Shown here: positions 57,848 to 64,000 of the stretch, piece by piece | Numbering within the stretch: position 1 is the first letter of the stretch | Layout: every line of letters begins with the position of its first letter | Assembly: GCA_965243095.1 (NCBI GenBank) | Contig: OZ251530.1 | Coordinates: 3,472,001 to 3,536,000, forward strand | DNA from: VXYL01 sp965243095 | GTDB taxonomy: Bacteria > Pseudomonadota > Gammaproteobacteria > Pseudomonadales > Azotimanducaceae | Reading direction: 5' to 3' | DNA: 64,000 nt | Position numbers and translations under genes: made by a program | Notes under the pieces: model-generated | What the model saw: the letters and a program-made list of their open reading frames with translations, nothing else | Database searches by the model: none | What the model was told of the DNA's origin: nothing

Positions 57848-59347
57848 CTACGACGCGGCTTGCACGGCCCGCAACTCCTCCACCGAGCGGGTGCGCAGCC
57901 GCGCCGCGCCATCGCCGGCGGAGTTGCGCGGCAACTCGGGCGCCCCGGCCAGGCGCTCGCGGGCCGGCGCTATGGCCGCGCCGTATTGCGGCAGCCACTG
58001 TTCCCCGGCGACCAGCATCTCGTCCACCATGCGCCACACCTCCGGCGGGTCGCACACGGCGCCCACCAGCGGGTCCAGCAGCACCGCCTGCTTCAACAGC
58101 TCGGCGTCGCCCCGCACCGCCGCTTGCGTGGCCATGCGCTGCACTTGGATGGAGTTGTTGCAGATGGCCGCGCAGCCGAGGGGCAGGTCGCCCACCGCGG
58201 GGATGGAGACGCCGTTCTTGTCCACATAGCCCGGCACCTCAACCACCGCGTCCGGCGGCAGATTGCCGATGGTCGCGCCGTTGCGGACGTTGAAGTGGCC
58301 GCGGTAGATGCGCCCGGTCTCGATGCCTTCGATGATGTAGGAACCGTGCTCGTCGCTGCGTTCTTCCGGCGCGAAATCCCACGGCGGCGCCTCCAGCCAC
58401 TTGGGGAAGTCCGTCTCGAACCAGTTGCGGTTCTCCGTGCAGACGCGCAGATAGCCGCCGGTTTCGCCCAGGATCCACCGATCCGTGGAAATCCAACGCC
58501 GCACTTCGTCCGGGCGCTTGCGGTACCACGGCAGGTATTCGGAAAGGTGGCCGTTGGACTCGGTGCTGAAATACCCGAAGCGGCGCATGACGTCCATGCG
58601 GACTTTTTCGTGCTCGCGGAGCGTGGGATGCGCTTCGAAGAGCGGCAGCAGGCGCCGCGCCCAATCCTCGCCATCAAAGAGCACTTTCAAGTACCAGGTT
58701 TGGTGGTTGATGCCGGCGGCCACGATGTCCACGTCCGCCTTGCGAACTGGGCGGAAGCTGGGCGCGTCTTCGGCGACGCCCTCGTTCACGTGGCGCTCGA
58801 TGAGGTGCGCCAGCAGATGGTGGCCGGCCTGCACACCGTGGCACAAGCCCACCGTCGGCACGGCGGAGTGGTCGAGCGCCGCCCAGGTGTTCATCGCCAT
58901 CGGGTTGGCGTAGTTGAGCAGCATGGCCCGCGGCGCGTGGCGTTCGATTTGTTCGCACAGCTCCAGCACCATCGGCACCGTGCGCTGACCGTAGAGCAGC
59001 CCGCCGGCGCAGATGGTGTCGCCGACGCACTGATCCACGCCGTACTTGAGCGGAATCTCCACGTCGGCGCGAAAGCCCTCCAAGCCGCCGACCCGGGCGG
59101 TGTTGATCACGTAGTCCGCGCCGTCCAGCACCGGCCGGCGCTCCGTGTCCGCGCAAAGGGTCGCGGCCGCGCCGTTGTGCGCGATGTCGCGGCGGCACAG
59201 GGCCGCCACCTTGTCGAGATTGTCCTGGCTGATGTCTTGGAACGCGAAGGCCGTATCCGCAAGTTCCGGCACCGAGAGGATGTCGCGCACCAGCCGGCGC
59301 GTGAAGCCGATGCTGCCGGCGCCGACGATGGCCACCTTCACGCTCAT
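57848..59347 (-). CDS. GH4 family glycosidase (alpha-galactosidase/glucosidase type)
   Basis: 499 residues. NAD site VKVAIVGAGSIGFTRRLVRD; metal and catalytic motifs LLNYANPMAMNTWA, VGLCHGVQ (Cys/His metal ligands) and AAGINHQTWYLK. GH4 enzymes use NAD+ and Mn2+ in a redox mechanism on phosphorylated or free glycosides; the MelA-like length fits. Followed directly by the reductase gene. Confidence 0.88.
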   Translation of the reverse strand: MSVKVAIVGAGSIGFTRRLVRDILSVPELADTAFAFQDISQDNLDKVAALCRRDIAHNGAAATLCADTERRPVLDGADYVINTARVGGLEGFRADVEIPLKYGVDQCVGDTICAGGLLYGQRTVPMVLELCEQIERHAPRAMLLNYANPMAMNTWAALDHSAVPTVGLCHGVQAGHHLLAHLIERHVNEGVAEDAPSFRPVRKADVDIVAAGINHQTWYLKVLFDGEDWARRLLPLFEAHPTLREHEKVRMDVMRRFGYFSTESNGHLSEYLPWYRKRPDEVRRWISTDRWILGETGGYLRVCTENRNWFETDFPKWLEAPPWDFAPEERSDEHGSYIIEGIETGRIYRGHFNVRNGATIGNLPPDAVVEVPGYVDKNGVSIPAVGDLPLGCAAICNNSIQVQRMATQAAVRGDAELLKQAVLLDPLVGAVCDPPEVWRMVDEMLVAGEQWLPQYGAAIAPARERLAGAPELPRNSAGDGAARLRTRSVEELRAVQAAS

Positions 59348-59716
59348 GGCAGGGTTTGCTCCATACGCCGATCATACGCCACCGTCGTACCCCGCACAGG
59401 CGCAAACCGGATGCTGAGAGCGTCAATAATGAAGGAATAATGGAACCTTGCGACTTAAGCGATTGAAGCCATTAGGCAATCGCGGATCTTGGCCGCGAAC
59501 GGGCCGTTTCGGGGCGAATTCGGCCGCTCCTTTGGCATAATTCCATGCCTCACTAGCCGGGTGCGCGGCGACTGCCACAATCCTCGAAGACGCAGTGCTT
59601 TGCGGGTGCGTGAAGGGCGCGAAATGGGGTTGTTCTCCTCGGCAGGGCGATCAAGCCTTCGGCGCCCCGGCTGGTGAGGCCACCACCCTCGTTCGAGGCC
59701 CGCCTACCCTGCCGCG
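59348..59716. other. Intergenic region, no gene seen
   Basis: 369 bp between the divergent GH4 start and the thiolase stop. An AT-richer stretch at 59405-59470 is a plausible promoter for GH4 on the minus strand. No repeat, RNA gene or conserved frame is recognised. Confidence 0.5.
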
Positions 59717-60850
59717 CTACGGCGCGACGTTGCCCATCACCACGCAGCCGCTGGCGGCGAACATGCCGCCAACGCCCAAGCAGAGCGAGATCTCCGCCCC
59801 CGGCACCTGCGCCGGCGCCGTGCCGCGCAACTGCCGCACACTCTCCTGCAGGGCGTACATGCCGTACATGCCGGAGTGCATGTAGGAGAGGCCGCCGCCG
59901 TTGGTGTTCAGCGGCAGCGAACCGCCCGGGCGGGTGTTGCCGTCGACGATGTACGCCGGCGCGGCGCCGCGCTCGCAGAAGCCGAGATCCTCCAAGCCCC
60001 AAATCGGCAGATGCGCGAAGGCGTCGTACACCATGAGGTGATCGACGTCGCCGTGGGTGATTCCGGCGGAGCGCATGGCGTCGGCGCCGGCGATGCGGAA
60101 CGCTTGGCTGCTGGTGAGGTCGCGCATCTGGCTCACCATCGGCGTCTCCACGCTCTCGCCGCTGCCGAGGACGTACACCGGCTTGTGCGGAAAGTCGCAG
60201 GCGCGGTCGGCGGCGGTGAGGATCAACGCGCCGCCGCCATCGGTCACCAGGCAACATTCCAGCAGGTGGAACGGGTAGGCGATCAGGCGCGAGTTCAGCA
60301 CGTCGTCCACGGTGATCGGGTCGCGGTAGCTGGCGCGGGGGTTCCGCCCGGCCCATTCGCGCTGCACCACCGCCACCATCGCCAATTGCTCGTGCGTCAT
60401 GCCATAGCGCTTCATGTAGCGCAGCACGCCGATGGTGAACATGGTGGTTGGCCCCATGGGCCCGTAGGGCATCTCGAACTGCGCCGGCAGGGACGCCCGC
60501 CCTCCCCCGCCGCCGCCGCGCCCAACCCCGGAGCGCCCGCTTTCGCCGTGGGTGATCAGCACCGTGTTCGCGTAACCGGCCTCAATCGCGGCCACGGCGT
60601 GGCGCACATGCAGCATGAACGAGCAGCCGCCCACCGAGCTGCCGTCCACCCAATGCGGCGCGATGCCGAGGTAGTGGGCGATGGCGACCGGCGATTCACC
60701 GGCGGTGGCGACGCCGTCGATGTCCTTGGCGGCGAGGCCGGCATCCGCAAGCGCGTTCAAGGCCGCGTCCGCGTGCAGTTGGATCTGGCTTGCGCCCGGA
60801 ATCTTGCCGAGCTCGGTGGTCTCGGCGGCGCCGACGATGGCGACGGTCAT
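59717..60850 (-). CDS. Thiolase-like acetyl-CoA acetyltransferase family protein
   Basis: 377 residues, MTVAIVGAAETTELGKIPGA, SSVGGCSFMLHVRHAVAAIE, CLVTDGGGALILT, YVLGSGESVE, VDHLMVYDAFAHLPIWGLED and LPLNTNGGGLSYMHSGMYGM. This is the thiolase/SCP2-like subfamily that pairs with a DUF35 OB-fold protein. A Gly run (GVGRGGGGGGRAS, about 106-118) is unusual and probably a surface loop. The DUF35 gene lies 35 bp upstream; the two form a heteromeric complex in known members, in acyl-CoA or steroid-like side-chain metabolism. Confidence 0.85.
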   Translation of the reverse strand: MTVAIVGAAETTELGKIPGASQIQLHADAALNALADAGLAAKDIDGVATAGESPVAIAHYLGIAPHWVDGSSVGGCSFMLHVRHAVAAIEAGYANTVLITHGESGRSGVGRGGGGGGRASLPAQFEMPYGPMGPTTMFTIGVLRYMKRYGMTHEQLAMVAVVQREWAGRNPRASYRDPITVDDVLNSRLIAYPFHLLECCLVTDGGGALILTAADRACDFPHKPVYVLGSGESVETPMVSQMRDLTSSQAFRIAGADAMRSAGITHGDVDHLMVYDAFAHLPIWGLEDLGFCERGAAPAYIVDGNTRPGGSLPLNTNGGGLSYMHSGMYGMYALQESVRQLRGTAPAQVPGAEISLCLGVGGMFAASGCVVMGNVAP

Positions 60851-60885
60851 GGCTGGGGCTCCTAGATTGGACGGGCGCTGAGGGG

Positions 60886-61302
60886 CTAGCGATCAGGCCG
60901 GAACAGCGGGATGGCCAACTCGTCGTGCTCCTCGAAGGTGACGACCAGCGGCATGTCCAGCACCAGCGCCTCGGGCGTCTGCTCGCAATCGACGATGTTG
61001 CTCATCATGGTGGGCCCTTCTTCGAGTTCCACCAGCGCGATGGCGTAGGGCGAATCGAACGACGGATGCGGGCGGTGGTTGATCACGTAGCTCAAGAGCT
61101 TGCCGCGCCCGCTGGCGGCGAACACGCCCACCTCCCGCGAGCTGCACTCCGGGCAAAGCGGCCGCGGCGGAAAGTACACATGGCCGCAATCCGCGCAGCG
61201 TTGCAGGCGCAGTTCTCCGACTTTGGTGCCGTCCCAGAAATGCTGGGTCTCCGGCGTGGGCTGCGGCAACGGCCGCGCCCGTTTGACATCCGCCACTGGC
61301 AT
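60886..61302 (-). CDS. DUF35 OB-fold / rubredoxin-like zinc ribbon protein
   Basis: 138 residues. The zinc ribbon is CADCGHVYFPPRPLCPEC (Cys 36, 39, 50, 53); the OB fold follows (GRGKLLSYVINHRPHPSFDS, PYAIALVELEEGP). It is the partner of the thiolase downstream. I chose the ATG at 61302, near the zinc ribbon; the upstream extension is not protein-like. Confidence 0.88.
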   Translation of the reverse strand: MPVADVKRARPLPQPTPETQHFWDGTKVGELRLQRCADCGHVYFPPRPLCPECSSREVGVFAASGRGKLLSYVINHRPHPSFDSPYAIALVELEEGPTMMSNIVDCEQTPEALVLDMPLVVTFEEHDELAIPLFRPDR

Positions 61303-61459
61303 TCCTCGGTGCAAGCGAAGGAGACGCCAGTATACAGAGGTGCGCCCGGTGTTGAGGCCGGTCTCACAAGACAACAAGACAACAAGGCATCTATTGCCCG
61401 TTCGACGGTCATCACACCGTACCACTTGCACGGGGCTATCAATATGATAGTGTTAGCCC

Positions 61460-61816
61460 ATGGACACCAACGGAAACGTCGTTGCGCTGATAGGCAGTCG
61501 GCCTTGGTTCCAGCGAACCGTGCAGCAGCTTGCCGGCGACTCTGGCAACGTGGTCGTAACCGATCATGCTCGGCAGCGAATGGCTGTGCGCGACATCGCG
61601 CTGGACGAGGTGCTTCGTGTCCTGCGGTGTGGAACATGCGACGAGGAACCCCGGCCGGGGCATGGCAGCGACTTGCGGGCAAGGATGGTCGGTAGCGCCA
61701 CGGGCCGCGAGATCGTGGTCTCGGCTGCGGTAACGGAGCAAGGCGAGCTGGTGGTGGTTACCGCTTGGCTTGCCGCCGAGGGCGACCTCGGCAACGAAGG
61801 CGAAGGAGGAGCGTAG
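61460..61816 (+). CDS. DUF4258-like toxin (MqsR/RelE-like)
   Basis: 118 residues. VTDHARQRMAVRDIALDEVL and RMVGSATGREIVVSAAVTEQ GELVVVTAW (space added) match DUF4258, an RNase-toxin fold, with the 'H..rM..R.i' start. An HTH antitoxin gene starts 2 bp after its stop. This is a reverse-order (toxin first) toxin-antitoxin pair. Confidence 0.7.
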   Translation: MDTNGNVVALIGSRPWFQRTVQQLAGDSGNVVVTDHARQRMAVRDIALDEVLRVLRCGTCDEEPRPGHGSDLRARMVGSATGREIVVSAAVTEQGELVVVTAWLAAEGDLGNEGEGGA

Positions 61817-61817
61817 G

Positions 61818-62303
61818 ATGACACTCAATTGGGTTGTTCAACCGCTGGCTGGCGCCGAAGAAGCAATCGACGCCGGCTGGCACCATTACACCGAGTCCGG
61901 GCTCGACAACGTGTGGCTGAGCGGAGGCGTGGCCAGGCACGAGACCCGTTACGGCCCGGGCGTGTCGATCGAAAACGTGGACGGGCTCAACGCGGCGATC
62001 GCGGCTTGGATTGTGGAACGCAAGAGCTACTGGCACGGGCGCGAGCTCAAGTTCCTGCGCAAGCGCCTGGACCTTTCCCAAAAGGCGTTGGCCGATCTGT
62101 TGGGCTACTCGGACCAACAAGTGCGGCGCTGGGAGAACGACGTGGCGGAGATGCCAAGCCCCGCATCTCGGCTGCTGCGGCTGCTGGTGCGCGAGTGGGA
62201 GACGAAGGCTGACGACCGGGCGCCGGAGTTCATGCGGACGCTGCTTGAACACGCCGTTGAAGCGGACGGCATGAAGGTGAGTGTGGCGGCGGCAGCACGC
62301 TAG
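61818..62303 (+). CDS. HTH antitoxin paired with the DUF4258 toxin
   Basis: 161 residues from the ATG at 61818. Residues about 77-125 (LKFLRKRLDLSQKALADLLG, YSDQQVRRWENDVAEMPSPA) are an Xre-type HTH; the N-terminus is likely the toxin-binding part (GWHHYTESGLDNVWLSGGV), resembling MqsA-type antitoxins. It follows the DUF4258 gene with 1 bp between. Confidence 0.7.
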   Translation: MTLNWVVQPLAGAEEAIDAGWHHYTESGLDNVWLSGGVARHETRYGPGVSIENVDGLNAAIAAWIVERKSYWHGRELKFLRKRLDLSQKALADLLGYSDQQVRRWENDVAEMPSPASRLLRLLVREWETKADDRAPEFMRTLLEHAVEADGMKVSVAAAAR

Positions 62304-62571
62304 TCGGGCGGGCGAACATGCTGCCGCAAGACGACACCTACCTCAGCGCCTACTCCCAGCTGCCCGCCCGGCGCTGCTCGCGGCGTGGCTCGCACAGAAG
62401 ATCGAGGCGCGGAAACGCCGCTGACTCACCTTCGCCACTTCGCCACCTTCGCGCGCTCGCAACCCCGCCAACCGGCGTACAATGTTCGGAGGCGAAAGGG
62501 AGTTCGCCACGCCATTCGCGGTGCTGGGCGGCAAGCGAATCGGCGTCACGCAAGCGCGGGACGGAGGATCC

Positions 62572-63267
62572 ATGCAAGGCGCGGCAGGGAAGCCGAATCA
62601 TATTGGCGAGCTGAACGAACGCTCGCTGCACCGGGCGCTCAAGGAGCGCTACGCCGTTCCGGGCAGCGTCACCGAGCAGGCGGTGGACGGCTTCGTGGCC
62701 GACGTGCTCATCGGCGACCACATCGTGGAAGTGCATACCGGCGTCTTCTGGAACCTGAAGAAGAAGCTGCCGCGGCTGTTGGAGCGTTTTCGCGTCACCT
62801 TGGTGTACCCCATCGCGCGCGACCGCTACATCGTCAAGCCGGCGGATGGCGACGCCATCGCCAGCCGGCGTCGTTCGCCGCGGCACGACTCGGTGTTCTT
62901 CGTCTTCAACGCCTTGGCGAGCATTCCGGCGTTGCTGGAACACCCCAACCTGACGCTGGACATCGTGATGGTGGTGGTGGAGGAGATCCGCGTGCCGGCG
63001 CGGGGCCGGCGACGGGGCTGGAGCACCGCGGACCGCCGCTTGGTGAAGGTGCTGGAGACGATCCGCGTCACCACGATGGCGGATTTGTTCGCGCCCCTCG
63101 ACGCGGCGCTGCCGGCCGAATTCACCAGCCGGCAGTTGGCGGCGGCGATGGGTTCGTCGCGACGGTTAGCGCAGCAAGCGGCGTTCTGCCTGCGTCACGC
63201 CGGCGTTACCGAGTTGTGCGGCAAGGCGGGCAACGCGCTGGTGTACCGCAGACGCGAACGCGGCTAG
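62572..63267 (+). CDS. Hypothetical protein with a PD-(D/E)XK-like N-terminus
   Basis: 231 residues from an ATG with GGAGG 4 bases upstream. GELNERSLHRALKERYAVPG, DGFVADVLIGDHIVEVHTGV and LVYPIARDRYIVKP recur in a widespread family with a possible nuclease core (D..E-x-H/Q). The C-terminus (FTSRQLAAAMGSSRRLAQQA) looks like a winged helix. Function unknown. Confidence 0.65.
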   Translation: MQGAAGKPNHIGELNERSLHRALKERYAVPGSVTEQAVDGFVADVLIGDHIVEVHTGVFWNLKKKLPRLLERFRVTLVYPIARDRYIVKPADGDAIASRRRSPRHDSVFFVFNALASIPALLEHPNLTLDIVMVVVEEIRVPARGRRRGWSTADRRLVKVLETIRVTTMADLFAPLDAALPAEFTSRQLAAAMGSSRRLAQQAAFCLRHAGVTELCGKAGNALVYRRRERG

Positions 63268-63278
63268 CCGCGCCGCCG

Positions 63279-64000
63279 TTAGCCGTCGGCGCCCACCACC
63301 TCGCCGTGCTGGGTGTAGTCGAGGCCCTCCATCTCCTCTTCCTCGGTTACGCGCAACTGGGTGAACAGGCGGATGAGGCCAAGGATCAACGCGGTGCCGC
63401 CAGCGCTCCACAGCACAACCCACCCGACGCCAGTGATTTGCGTCCACACGCGCCCGATGTTGCCGTCCACCCAGCCGTCCGCGCCGCCGATGGCCTCCTG
63501 CGCCAACACGCCGGTCGCCACGGCGCCGACCAATCCGCCGATGCCGTGGATGCCGAAAACATCCAAGGAGTCGTCGTACTTCAGCAGGTACTTCAAGTAG
63601 GCGCATGCCCAACAGCAGGTGGCTCCGGCGGCAAGGCCGATGCCAATCGCTCCGCCCGGCGACACATAACCGGCCGCCGGCGTAATCGCCACCAATCCCG
63701 CGACCGCACCCGAGACCAAACCCAGGACACTCGGTTTCCGGTTCGTCCACCACTCCACAAACATCCACGTGAGCGCACCGGCCGCGGCGGACGTTTGGCT
63801 GAGGAGCATGGCGGTGGCGGCTTGCGTACCCGCGGAAAGCGCCGAACCGGCGCTGAAGCCGAACCAGCCGATCCACAGCAGGGACACGCCGATGACGCTG
63901 AACAGCGGGTTGTGCGGAGACATGTCCTCGGCGCCGTAGCCGCTGCGTTTGCCCACCATCAAACACGCCACCAGACCCGCGACCCCCGCGTTGATGTGGA
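63279..64000 (-). CDS. amt: Ammonium transporter (Amt), C-terminal part, truncated by window edge
   Basis: The frame is open to the right edge and lacks its N-terminus. FSVIGVSLLWIGWFGFSAGS, PSVLGLVSGAVAGLVAITPA and DVFGIHGIGGLVGAVATGVL are Amt membrane segments; DVFGIHGIGG holds the second pore His. The tail EEEEMEGLDYTQHGEVVGAD is the C-terminal segment that senses or binds GlnK. It carries ammonium across the inner membrane. Confidence 0.9.
   Translation of the reverse strand, partial: HINAGVAGLVACLMVGKRSGYGAEDMSPHNPLFSVIGVSLLWIGWFGFSAGSALSAGTQAATAMLLSQTSAAAGALTWMFVEWWTNRKPSVLGLVSGAVAGLVAITPAAGYVSPGGAIGIGLAAGATCCWACAYLKYLLKYDDSLDVFGIHGIGGLVGAVATGVLAQEAIGGADGWVDGNIGRVWTQITGVGWVVLWSAGGTALILGLIRLFTQLRVTEEEEMEGLDYTQHGEVVGADG

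Noticed and set aside
56273..59440. A 1055-codon plus-strand frame across the reductase and GH4 genes
   Set aside because: It is antisense to two well-recognised enzymes and has no domain signature.

Overview
The window is high-GC bacterial DNA. Its left half (about 1-33,700) is an accessory, defence-rich island. Its right half (about 33,800-64,000) is mostly ordinary chromosomal genes: pdxJ, argS, a fatty-acid desaturase, an M3 peptidase, a Nudix hydrolase, a GH4 glycosidase, a thiolase/DUF35 pair and an ammonium transporter. No rRNA or tRNA gene was recognised. I infer a gammaproteobacterium-like Gram-negative, possibly host- or particle-associated, because two very large secreted proteins carry animal-like modules (thrombospondin type-1, leucine-rich repeats, Calx-beta). 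This taxonomic guess is weak.

Layout of the island. (1) 1-2093: a SPARDA-type short-Argonaute operon, with a DUF4365 nuclease-APAZ protein overlapping the start of a short pAgo that runs off the left edge. (2) 2512-4154: a membrane-anchored PLD-like protein with a small membrane partner, then a frameshifted HicB-like antitoxin and a duplicated fragment of it. (3) 4211-8046: a SLOG-domain gene cut in two at a CTAG site by a composite transposon. The transposon has one IS5-type copy, one internally deleted inverted copy, and a TIR plus membrane-protein operon between them. Removing 4477-7508 restores one 267-codon reading frame exactly. (4) 8064-9962: an Rpn-family nuclease gene followed by two separate copies of its 3' end, each with its own Shine-Dalgarno sequence and ATG. 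(5) 10149-14072: a PIN-like protein and several toxin-antitoxin modules, some broken. (6) 14237-33704: three large helicases on the plus strand (a 2164-residue DruE-like DUF1998 helicase, a RelE-like/UvrD-like fusion, and a SNF2-like helicase). Interleaved are a small ABM-fold protein, a glycosylase-like protein, HicB-like antitoxins and a RES toxin-antitoxin pair; two overlapping AAA ATPases and a third AAA ATPase lie on the opposite strand. This last segment is the best candidate for an undescribed defence system: the helicases match known family types, but the set does not match Druantia, DISARM, Gabija or BREX as I know them.

The right half begins with a rhodanese / Fe-S (GlpC-like) / DUF3501 / pdxJ / cyclophilin run of tightly packed genes. 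Then come argS, a block of six 9-bp repeats spaced at one DNA helical turn, a desaturase, and a DUF3604-M3 peptidase pair. After these lie a 1748-residue secreted metalloprotease with leucine-rich repeats and a frameshifted thrombospondin-repeat protein, followed by metabolic genes.

Two kinds of dispersed repeat occur throughout: REP-like GC palindromes between genes, and a roughly 42-bp palindromic element found in frame inside three unrelated genes.
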